8,333 nt of DNA from Thermodesulfobacteriota bacterium (GTDB lineage Bacteria; Desulfobacterota; Desulfomonilia; Desulfomonilales; Desulfomonilaceae): assembly GCA_030837305.1 (NCBI GenBank), contig JAUPKT010000299.1, forward strand, positions 1-8,333. Reading direction: 5' to 3'. The notes beneath the pieces are model-generated. The model was given only the letters and a program-made list of their open reading frames with translations, ran no database searches and was not told the DNA's origin. Positions 1-5,771 of the stretch are shown piece after piece. Position numbers and translations under genes: made by a program. Numbering within the stretch: the first letter of the stretch is position 1; every line of letters starts with the position of its first letter.

Positions 1-1119
1 ATCGGCCCGGTTTCTTTGAATCTGTTTGCGCACATCGTGGAGGGCATCCTCTGAACCCTGCCGGTCAAACTTGTTCACGGCAACCAAATCCGCGAAATCC
101 AGCATGTCTATCTTTTCAAGCTGCGTCTGTGAACCGAACTCCGACGTCATAACATACACGGCAACATTCACCAGGGGCACGATAGCTGCATCCCCCTGTC
201 CTATCCCCGCAGTCTCCACAATAATCAAATCGATTTCAGCGGCTTTCAAAACCTCCAGAGATTCTTCTAGATGTTCGGGAATTTCCGTCCCGAGTGTTCT
301 CGTGGCCATGGACCGATAGTAAACACGCTCTGAGTTGATGGAATTCATGCGAATGCGGTCACCCAGAAGAGCGCCGCCCGTCTTTCTCCTCGTGGGATCC
401 ACCGATATGATCCCGACGGTCTTATCCTTCTGATCGTTGAGGAATCTCAGCACCAGTTCGTCGGTGAGCGATGATTTGCCGGCTCCGCCCGTGCCCGTTA
501 TGCCAACCACAGGTACAACCCGATCATCTATCTTCTCTCTGAGAATGGACATGATGGCCGGAAGGTCCCCGTTTCCGGAAGTCTTGGCAACTTCAACCGT
601 GCTGATGGTTCGTGCAATGCGCGGCCAGTTCGTGTGATGCAAATCAGAGAGATCCCCATCAACCTTTCCGTCGCTCACTGGAAAGTCGCTCGAATGCAAG
701 AAATGGTTGATCATGCCTTGTAGGCCCATGACTCGACCGTCCTCGGGGCTGTATATCTTCGTCACGCCGTAGGATTCCAGTTCCCGAATCTCTTCCGGGA
801 CTATGACGCCTCCCCCGCCGCCGAAAATTCTTATATGTCCGCAGCCATATTCTTTGAGGAGATCCACCATGTACTTGAAGAACTCCATGTGACCGCCCTG
901 ATAGGAACTAATACCGATGGCCTGAACATCTTCCTGAACAGCGGCCGTCACAATCTCGGCCACAGCTCGATTATGCCCCAGGTGGATCACCTCAGCACCG
1001 GAAGCCTGTAATATCCTGCGCATGATATTGATGGCTGCGTCATGCCCATCAAAAAGAGAAGCTGCCGTAATGATGCGAATCCGATTGATGGGCTGATATA
1101 TCTGATCTGCACTGCTCAT
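1..1119 (-). CDS. icmF: IcmF-type fused acyl-CoA mutase, N-terminal part (B12-binding and GTPase domains; partial at left edge)
   Basis: IcmF proteins interconvert isobutyryl-CoA and n-butyryl-CoA, or related acyl-CoAs, using adenosylcobalamin; their built-in G-protein domain guards cofactor loading. The frame is open for 373 codons from ATG 1119 to the window edge. Residues about 13-140 are a B12-binding domain with DGHDAA (24-29), where H26 is the expected cobalt ligand, and a glycine-rich GGGGG strand end. A linker leads to a MeaB-like P-loop GTPase: Walker A GTGGAGKS (209-216), the DPTRRKTGG switch segment, ETAGIGQ (302-308) and NKFD (349-352). The text around NKFD ([13 protein letters not shown]) fits IcmF better than stand-alone MeaB. 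The substrate-binding mutase domain should lie beyond the left edge, so it is inferred. The start overlaps the upstream gene's stop in an ATGA, which indicates translational coupling. Substrate preference cannot be judged from this part. A B12-plus-GTPase protein lacking the mutase domain is the main alternative. Confidence 0.88.
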   Translation of the reverse strand, partial: MSSADQIYQPINRIRIITAASLFDGHDAAINIMRRILQASGAEVIHLGHNRAVAEIVTAAVQEDVQAIGISSYQGGHMEFFKYMVDLLKEYGCGHIRIFGGGGGVIVPEEIRELESYGVTKIYSPEDGRVMGLQGMINHFLHSSDFPVSDGKVDGDLSDLHHTNWPRIARTISTVEVAKTSGNGDLPAIMSILREKIDDRVVPVVGITGTGGAGKSSLTDELVLRFLNDQKDKTVGIISVDPTRRKTGGALLGDRIRMNSINSERVYYRSMATRTLGTEIPEHLEESLEVLKAAEIDLIIVETAGIGQGDAAIVPLVNVAVYVMTSEFGSQTQLEKIDMLDFADLVAVNKFDRQGSEDALHDVRKQIQRNRAD

Positions 1120-1529
1120 GAAGTCACTCCCACGTTGAGTTCGCGCCTGAGGAAATTCACCGGAGCATGGATATCGGAGCCACCGGGAAAAACCTCCTTC
1201 ACGCCTATCTTTTTGAGGATTGGGATATCTCGGCTCGGAATGACACCGCCCACCAGGACCATAATGTCCCCGGCAGCTTTATCTCTCAGGAGTCTGAGCA
1301 ATTTGTCACAGATGGGTAGGTGCGCCCCGGACATGATGGATAGTCCTATGACGTCCACGTCTTCTTGAATCGCTGATTGGACTATCATCTCGACAGTTTG
1401 ATGGAGTCCTGTATAAATCACCTCGAAGCCGCCGTCTTTCAAAGCATGGGCGATGACTTTGGCCCCTCTATCGTGCCCGTCCAACCCTGGTTTCGCTACC
1501 AGTATTCTGGGTGTCCTCTTGACAGTCAA
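1116..1529 (-). CDS. mcmA2: Methylmalonyl-CoA mutase small (B12-binding) subunit, McmA2 type
   Basis: This is a stand-alone cobalamin-binding domain of about 137 residues, the size of the small subunit of split methylmalonyl-CoA mutases. That subunit carries adenosylcobalamin for a separate catalytic subunit, which converts (R)-methylmalonyl-CoA to succinyl-CoA. Visible motifs are [10 protein letters not shown] (about 13-22, with the complete DxHxxG cobalt-ligand motif), GLSIMSGAH and LVGGVIP, in the usual Rossmann-like order. The frame opens at TTG 1541, but that codon overlaps the only good Shine-Dalgarno, GGAGG at 1539-1535. TTG 1529 sits 5 nt after that GGAGG and gives the usual short lead-in before the RILVAKPG strand, so I prefer it. 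The gene is first in a minus-strand operon and ends in an ATGA overlap with the IcmF-like gene. No catalytic partner subunit is visible in the window. A role in another B12 mutase, such as 2-hydroxyisobutyryl- or ethylmalonyl-CoA mutase, is possible. Confidence 0.87.
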   Translation of the reverse strand: MTVKRTPRILVAKPGLDGHDRGAKVIAHALKDGGFEVIYTGLHQTVEMIVQSAIQEDVDVIGLSIMSGAHLPICDKLLRLLRDKAAGDIMVLVGGVIPSRDIPILKKIGVKEVFPGGSDIHAPVNFLRRELNVGVTS

Positions 1530-1585
1530 GGCCACCTCCAATCCATGGTGATAAAAGGAATTGCATACGTGTCGTGGTTAATCTG

Positions 1586-1614
1586 AGTATAGTATAAGCG
1601 GGCAGTCCTTTCAA
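1586..1614 (-). promoter_or_regulatory. Sigma-70-type promoter for the mutase operon
   Basis: On the minus strand a TTGAAA -35 box (1614-1609) is followed by a 17-nt spacer and a TATACT -10 box (1591-1586). Transcription would begin near 1579 and leave a leader of about 50 nt before the small B12 subunit. I saw no clear cobalamin riboswitch (B12 box) in that short leader. Confidence 0.6.
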
Positions 1615-1649
1615 CACTAATGAACTCCCAATGGACGCCTACGAACACA

Positions 1650-1686
1650 ACCGGTAGAGAAGGGACACAATCTGTCTTCTTCCGGT
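1650..1686. other. Imperfect inverted repeat between divergent promoters
   Basis: ACCGG (1650-1654) pairs with CCGGT (1682-1686). Inside these, GAGAA pairs with TTCTT (one G-T pair), and GACA pairs with TGTC around a CAATC loop. Two 2-nt bulges (TA and GG) interrupt the left arm, giving about 14 pairs. It lies outside both predicted transcripts and has no T-tract, so an operator or chance is likelier than a terminator. The rest of 1615-1757 shows nothing recognisable. Confidence 0.35.
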
Positions 1687-1757
1687 AAGATCAACGATAA
1701 AGGAAAGGCCTCCCATGCACTAAGATCCGCAAAAAAAGCGTTCATGGATATTTGATG

Positions 1758-1786
1758 TTGACTTGCCCGCACACTACCATTATTAT
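1758..1786 (+). promoter_or_regulatory. Sigma-70-type promoter for prs-rplY
   Basis: TTGACT (1758-1763), a 17-nt spacer and TATTAT (1781-1786) each match the consensus at five of six positions. Initiation near 1793 gives a leader of about 37 nt ending in AGGAG (1819-1823) before ATG 1830. The promoter lies inside the longest open frame, which begins at 1752, so that upstream start cannot be used by this transcript. Confidence 0.7.
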
Positions 1787-1829
1787 CAGTAGTTTCGGTG
1801 CACTGAGGTATCAGACACAGGAGAAGTGG

Positions 1830-2774
1830 ATGAAGGTAGGACTCAAGATCTTCACAGGTAATTCAAATCTTCGCCTTGCTGAGGAACTCACAAGCTATAT
1901 GGGTATTCCGCTGGGAGTCGCAGTGGTGGGATCCTTTAGCGACGGTGAGATTCAAGTCGAGTTCAAGGAGAACGTTCGGGGTATGGACGTATTCGTACTC
2001 CAATCTACGTGTCGGCCCGTCAATGACAATATTATGGAACTCCTTGTCATGATAGATGCTCTCAAGAGAGCATCGGCCTGCCGAGTAACAGCCGTTATGC
2101 CCTATTACGGCTACGCGAGACAGGACAGGAAAGTGGCAAGTCGAGCCCCCATTACTGCCAAACTCATCGCGGACATCATTACGGCAGCAGGTGCGGACAG
2201 AGTACTAACCATTGATCTCCATGCCGGACAAATCCAGGGCTTCTTCGATATCCCCGTTGACCACCTCTACGCGGGACCCATCATGGCTGAAGCCATCAAG
2301 GCCGATATCCAAACGGAGGAATGTACCGTAGTATCCCCTGATGCAGGCGGTGTGGAACGCGCGCGGGCATTTGCCAAGAGGCTGGGAAGCAACCTTGCCA
2401 TCATCGACAAACGTAGATCGAAGCCAAACGAATCTGAGGTAATGCATGTCATAGGAGATGTCGCTGATCGAGATGTTCTCGTCCTGGACGATATGGTGGA
2501 TACGGCAGGGACCCTGGTCAAAGCCGCCCAGGCCCTCAAGGAATCGGGGGCCAAGAACATTTTCGCCTGCTGCACTCATGCCGTACTCTCGGGAGAAGCC
2601 GTCAACAGACTCAACGAATCCTGTATAGACAGAATATACGTGACAAATACGGTCCCGGCCGAGGACAAGGCCGTTCAATGCCCAAAAATAAGAATCCAGT
2701 CCGTAGCCCCTCTGTTGGGAGAGGCTATCAGCAGGATCTATCGAGAAGTTTCCGTGTCGGAACTCTTCGTATAG
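1830..2774 (+). CDS. prs: Ribose-phosphate pyrophosphokinase (PRPP synthase)
   Basis: Prs transfers pyrophosphate from ATP to ribose 5-phosphate, making PRPP for purine, pyrimidine, histidine, tryptophan and NAD synthesis in the cytoplasm. The product is 314 residues, the usual class I length, and begins with the typical LKIFTGNSN segment. Visible sites are the ATP-binding PYYGYARQDRK (91-101), DLHAGQIQGFF around H131, the catalytic flexible loop starting at K194-R195-R196, and the PRPP-binding loop LDDMVDTAGT (219-228). The frame stays open back to 1752, but those 26 extra codons contain the predicted promoter and are unlike the family. ATG 1830 has AGGAG 6 nt upstream, so it is chosen. The gene is followed after 72 nt by rplY, a common pairing that links PRPP supply and translation. 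No key residue appears to be missing. Confidence 0.97.
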   Translation: MKVGLKIFTGNSNLRLAEELTSYMGIPLGVAVVGSFSDGEIQVEFKENVRGMDVFVLQSTCRPVNDNIMELLVMIDALKRASACRVTAVMPYYGYARQDRKVASRAPITAKLIADIITAAGADRVLTIDLHAGQIQGFFDIPVDHLYAGPIMAEAIKADIQTEECTVVSPDAGGVERARAFAKRLGSNLAIIDKRRSKPNESEVMHVIGDVADRDVLVLDDMVDTAGTLVKAAQALKESGAKNIFACCTHAVLSGEAVNRLNESCIDRIYVTNTVPAEDKAVQCPKIRIQSVAPLLGEAISRIYREVSVSELFV

Positions 2775-2846
2775 ACAACATGTCTACGGACCACTTTCCA
2801 CGGTGCCGGGTGCAGGCATCGCAAGACAAAGTTTGGAGCAAGCATA

Positions 2847-3467
2847 ATGAACAAAATACCGCTTTTGGTTGATCAGCGAGTAGAGACAGGAAAAGGGGCT
2901 GCAAGACGATTGAGATCCTCGGGCAAGATCCCTGCGATTCTCTACGGACATAAGGCAGAGCCTGTGAATCTCGTGCTCGGCCTTCACGAATTCAAGAAAG
3001 CTTTGGAACACGGGGGGACGAATCCCATATTCGAATTGGAAATCAACGCGGACAAGAAGACCATTAAGCGCAGTGCGATACTGAAGGAAAAACAAACGAG
3101 ACCACTCGACAGTTTCTTGCTTCACCTTGATTTCTTGGAAGTCTCTATGGAAGAGACACTCGAGTTCAACGTCCCTGTAGAGTTCTCAGGAGAACCCATC
3201 GGCGCGGAAAAAGGCGGGACATTTCAGCCGCTCTTGCGTGAACTAAGAATAGCCTGTTTGGCAAATGACATACCGCGTGTCATTACTGTAGACATTTCGC
3301 ATCTCGATGTGGGTCATGCAATTCATGTTTCTGATGTGCATCTTCCGCCGGGTGTTTCCGCCGTTGATGATCTCGGCACCGCTGTAGGGACGCTCCTTGC
3401 AGCAAAGAAAGAGGAAAAGGAGATACCAGACGAGGAGGCTTCGAAGGAAGTGCCACAGTCCACTTAG
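2847..3467 (+). CDS. rplY: 50S ribosomal protein L25, long Ctc/TL5 form
   Basis: This is the general-stress-type L25 (Ctc), which binds 5S rRNA in the large ribosomal subunit. At 206 residues it is the two-domain form. The N-terminal L25 domain (about 1-93) includes the typical GKGAARRLR and GKIPAILYG segments. The C-terminal TL5 beta domain (about 97-185) includes NVPVEFSGEPIG and DISHLDVGHAIHVSDV. A charged, low-complexity tail rich in Lys and Glu follows. ATG 2847 has GGAG (2835-2838) 8 nt upstream. The gene sits 72 nt after prs on the same strand and is probably cotranscribed, since no terminator or strong promoter is evident in the gap. The gene that often comes next, pth (peptidyl-tRNA hydrolase), is absent; instead a convergent mazG follows. 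Confidence 0.96.
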   Translation: MNKIPLLVDQRVETGKGAARRLRSSGKIPAILYGHKAEPVNLVLGLHEFKKALEHGGTNPIFELEINADKKTIKRSAILKEKQTRPLDSFLLHLDFLEVSMEETLEFNVPVEFSGEPIGAEKGGTFQPLLRELRIACLANDIPRVITVDISHLDVGHAIHVSDVHLPPGVSAVDDLGTAVGTLLAAKKEEKEIPDEEASKEVPQST

Positions 3468-3521
3468 TTTCGTCGCCCCGACACTTATCGTATTTCCAAT
3501 AGTCTTGAACGGAATGCTGCA

Positions 3522-3568
3522 CTTGCCTCGCAATGACTTAAATGTTGGCCTGTTGTCATTGCGACAAG
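3522..3568. repeat. Imperfect palindrome between convergent rplY and mazG (possible REP-like dispersed repeat)
   Basis: The left arm CTTG-CC-TCGCAATGAC (3522-3537) pairs with the right arm GTCATTGCGA-CAAG (3555-3568). That gives 14 pairs interrupted only by a CC bulge, with a 17-nt loop. The core TCGCAATGAC/GTCATTGCGA resembles palindromic repeats scattered between genes in many bacterial genomes; this is from memory and no second copy lies in the window. No T-tract follows on either strand, so it is not a classical terminator, although a stem here could protect both convergent mRNAs. The rest of 3468-3687 contains nothing I can identify. Confidence 0.5.
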
Positions 3569-3687
3569 CCATAGGTGCCTCTCAGCATAAGAGAAAACCG
3601 AGGGGACATGGAAACGCACCGGAGCGCAAACACTTCGTGAGGATCAAACACCGTAAGGCACAGGAAAAAGATCCTCTTTGATCATGA

Positions 3688-4500
3688 CTATTCCTGTTCT
3701 AATTCTTTCGCCTCGTCCCAAAGCTCATCCATTTCTCCCAGCTCTGCTTCCTCAAGAGACCTTCCTGACGCGTGTAAACTTTTCTCAATGTGACGGAACC
3801 GTCGTTCGAACTTATCGGATGATTCCGTCAGGGCCGCTTCGCTGTTGATGTTGAGATGCCGGGCGGCATTGACAATGACGAAGAGCAAATCCCCAAGCTC
3901 TTCTCTGATTTTTCCTGGATGACCATCGGCTACGGAATCCTTGAATTCCTGTAACTCCTCGTCTACTTTCGCCATCACTTCCGCGGGTCTCGTCCAGTCA
4001 AAACCCACTCTTGCAGCCCGGGCAGCGAGCTTTTGTGAGCGACTGAGGGCAGGGAGGCTCCGCGGTATCCCGTCCAGAATTGATTCCCTTTTTCTGATGT
4101 TCTCTTCTCCGGCTTTTATCCTACGCCAGTTATCGATTACCTCGTCGGCACTTGCCACCGAGACATCTCCGAAAACATGTGGGTGCCTGCGTCGCATCTT
4201 AGCTATGACATGCTGCATTACTTGTGTGAGCGTCGTCGTACCGGACTGCTCATACATATAGCCCACAAACACAACGAGAAAGAGAAGATCTCCCAGTTCG
4301 TCCGTTATGCCGGCCGTGTCCCCGTTATTGATGGCGTGTACTAACTCGTGATATTCCTCAAGGATATAATGGTGAAAGGTCAGCGGGGTCTGTTTTTTGT
4401 CCCAGGGACAGCCGGAATCAGAACGCAACTTCTCAATAATATCAACCAGTTCAGCAAACGCCTCTTTGTTGTCGAAGATGGATTCATTGTGACCGGTCAC
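3688..4500 (-). CDS. mazG: Nucleoside triphosphate pyrophosphohydrolase MazG
   Basis: MazG hydrolyses NTPs and dNTPs to monophosphates plus pyrophosphate, cleaning the nucleotide pool and, in E. coli, damping (p)ppGpp responses. Both tandem MazG domains are present. Domain 1 has GCPWDKKQT (about 30-38), EEYHE (48-52) and ELGD (68-71). Domain 2 carries the EELQE and EELGD Mg-binding motifs expected of the active half, followed by a segment with KFERRFRHIE. The open frame reaches back to 4677, but the 59 extra codons are unlike the family and would fill the intergenic control region. GTG 4500 is preceded by AGAGGA about 6 nt upstream and yields 270 residues, matching the usual 260-270. The gene is convergent with rplY and divergent from phoH, so it is probably monocistronic. 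Confidence 0.95.
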   Translation of the reverse strand: MTGHNESIFDNKEAFAELVDIIEKLRSDSGCPWDKKQTPLTFHHYILEEYHELVHAINNGDTAGITDELGDLLFLVVFVGYMYEQSGTTTLTQVMQHVIAKMRRRHPHVFGDVSVASADEVIDNWRRIKAGEENIRKRESILDGIPRSLPALSRSQKLAARAARVGFDWTRPAEVMAKVDEELQEFKDSVADGHPGKIREELGDLLFVIVNAARHLNINSEAALTESSDKFERRFRHIEKSLHASGRSLEEAELGEMDELWDEAKELEQE

Positions 4501-4555
4501 GCTCTTTCCTCTTTCCAAAAAATCATTATATTTTGCAGGACCAAGGGCTGAAAAC

Positions 4556-4584
4556 ATAATACGAGGATAATTCGACATCGACAA
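4556..4584 (-). promoter_or_regulatory. Possible promoter for mazG
   Basis: On the minus strand TTGTCG (4584-4579), a 17-nt spacer and TATTAT (4561-4556) form a moderate sigma-70-like pair about 55 nt before GTG 4500. A perfect TATAAT at 4530-4525 is an alternative -10 box, but it lacks a good -35 box. Either supports initiation downstream of the longest-frame start at 4677. Confidence 0.4.
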
Positions 4585-4596
4585 GTTGATTATGGC

Positions 4597-4627
4597 TTGA
4601 CAAGAGAGCGGGCATTGAACGTAAAAT
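4597..4627 (+). promoter_or_regulatory. Possible promoter for the phoH-pgpH-ybeY operon
   Basis: A perfect TTGACA (4597-4602) is followed by TAAAAT (4622-4627), a five-of-six -10 match. The spacer is 19 nt, longer than the ideal 17, so the promoter may be weak or need an activator. Initiation near 4635 would give a leader of about 80-130 nt, depending on which phoH start is used. Confidence 0.4.
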
Positions 4628-4713
4628 AGCATTGAATTTCTCTGTGATGGAGGTAAACCGTCTTCACTGCATGACAATAGTCACTCCAGACTGTTTAGCG
4701 ACTTCGGCTTCTG

Positions 4714-5766
4714 GTGTCTGAGTACGTTGCTCCCACAGAAACGAGATTGGAAAAGTCAGAGGCCGTATTGAATCAAATTCAAAAACCGCATGTCGAAAGG
4801 CCTACCAAGAGAGTGAGCTTTGACGATGTCGGAGCTTTTCAAGCCCTTGTCGGGGAATTAAGTCGTAATATCAAATATATAGAGAATCGCCTGGCTTTGA
4901 GTATTTCCATTAGGGGAAATACGCTCTCAATTTGTGGCCCGTCCCCAAATGACGAAATCGCAGAGCGACTCCTCAAACAGCTTTATCCTCTTGCCAGAGA
5001 GGGCTATCCCATCAGTAGGACGGATATAGATCAAGGAGTGAGACTGCTTTCTCAAAACGGGGAAGCCAAACTAAAGGATCTGCTCACGGACACGGTTTTC
5101 ACATCGCCCGGCAAGAGGCCCATAACGCCGAAAACCCCCCAGCAGAAGGCCTACGTAAAATCGATACAGACACATGACATGGTTTTTGGTATAGGACCAG
5201 CGGGTACCGGCAAGACATACCTGGCCATGGCCATGGCCATGGCCGCTTTTGCAAAGAAACAGCTCCGGCGGATAGTTCTCGCCCGCCCGGCAGTCGAGGC
5301 AGGAGAAAGATTAGGATTTTTGCCCGGTGACCTGTATGAAAAAGTCAATCCATATTTGAGACCCCTCTATGATGCCCTCCACGACATGATAGATTTCGAG
5401 AAGGCGGCTCGCATGATCGAACGAGGCGACATCGAAGTCGCTCCCTTGGCATTCATGAGGGGACGCACCCTCAATGATTCATTTGTCATCCTTGATGAGG
5501 CTCAAAACACGACCTCGGAGCAGATGAAGATGTTCCTTACCCGACTGGGCTATTCCTCTAAGGCCGTAATAACCGGCGACATCACTCAGATCGATTTACC
5601 CGACGGAACCCGTTCCGGATTGGTGGAGGCTTATGAAATCTTGCGCCACATTGAGGGAATTGATTTCGTGGTTTTTACAGAACAAGACGTTGTCAGGCAT
5701 CACCTCGTTCAGGAAATTATTAAAGCGTACGAGAACAAGCCCGTAGACCACAGGTCCGGGAGATAA
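4714..5766 (+). CDS. phoH: PhoH family P-loop ATPase
   Basis: PhoH proteins are cytoplasmic ATPases related to the helicase core. They are linked to RNA metabolism and are commonly encoded beside ybeY, but the exact reaction is not settled. The N-terminal 30-140 region has the family's RVSFDD lead-in and a KH-like RNA-binding-type segment. The ATPase core follows, with Walker A GPAGTGKT (161-168), ARPAVEAGERLGFLPGD, Walker B VILDEAQN (258-265) and VITGDITQIDLP. Length is 350 residues from GTG 4714, slightly long for the family. GTG 4714 has no Shine-Dalgarno; TTG 4768 has AGAGG (4758-4762) 5 nt upstream and would give 332 residues, closer to relatives. The longer frame is listed, but the later start may be the real one. 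The stop lies 5 nt before the 7TM-HD gene, indicating an operon. The Walker A helix contains a Met-Ala repeat from tandem GCCATG units. Confidence 0.94.
   Translation: MSEYVAPTETRLEKSEAVLNQIQKPHVERPTKRVSFDDVGAFQALVGELSRNIKYIENRLALSISIRGNTLSICGPSPNDEIAERLLKQLYPLAREGYPISRTDIDQGVRLLSQNGEAKLKDLLTDTVFTSPGKRPITPKTPQQKAYVKSIQTHDMVFGIGPAGTGKTYLAMAMAMAAFAKKQLRRIVLARPAVEAGERLGFLPGDLYEKVNPYLRPLYDALHDMIDFEKAARMIERGDIEVAPLAFMRGRTLNDSFVILDEAQNTTSEQMKMFLTRLGYSSKAVITGDITQIDLPDGTRSGLVEAYEILRHIEGIDFVVFTEQDVVRHHLVQEIIKAYENKPVDHRSGR
5224..5244 (+). repeat. In-frame GCCATG hexanucleotide repeat inside phoH
   Basis: Three perfect GCCATG units plus a final GCC encode alternating Ala and Met in the helix after Walker A. 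Gain or loss of a unit would add or remove two residues without shifting the frame. Relatives usually have a mixed small-hydrophobic helix here, so only the regularity is unusual. Confidence 0.7.
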
Positions 5767-5771
5767 ATCTG

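Noticed and set aside
26..637. Plus-strand frames opposite the IcmF-like gene
   Set aside because: They are antisense to a well-supported coding frame with intact GTPase motifs; their composition is Ser/Thr-rich as expected from reading the complement.
1530..1585. Cobalamin riboswitch before the B12-dependent mutase genes
   Set aside because: The predicted leader is only about 50 nt and I found no B12-box-like core; a riboswitch of this class needs far more sequence.
2205..2678. Minus-strand frames of 157 and 102 codons inside prs
   Set aside because: Both are antisense to prs, which has all of its catalytic motifs; no start signal or recognisable domain.
3639..3676. Inverted repeat GAGGATC (3639-3645) and GATCCTC (3670-3676) as a terminator for rplY or mazG
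   Set aside because: The stem is only 7 pairs with a 24-nt loop, and no T-tract follows the stem in either direction, so it is too weak to call.
3397..3681. Plus-strand frame of 94 codons after rplY
   Set aside because: It begins inside rplY in another frame, is rich in Arg and Lys, has no ribosome binding site and resembles no family I know; pth was considered and its N-terminal motifs are absent.
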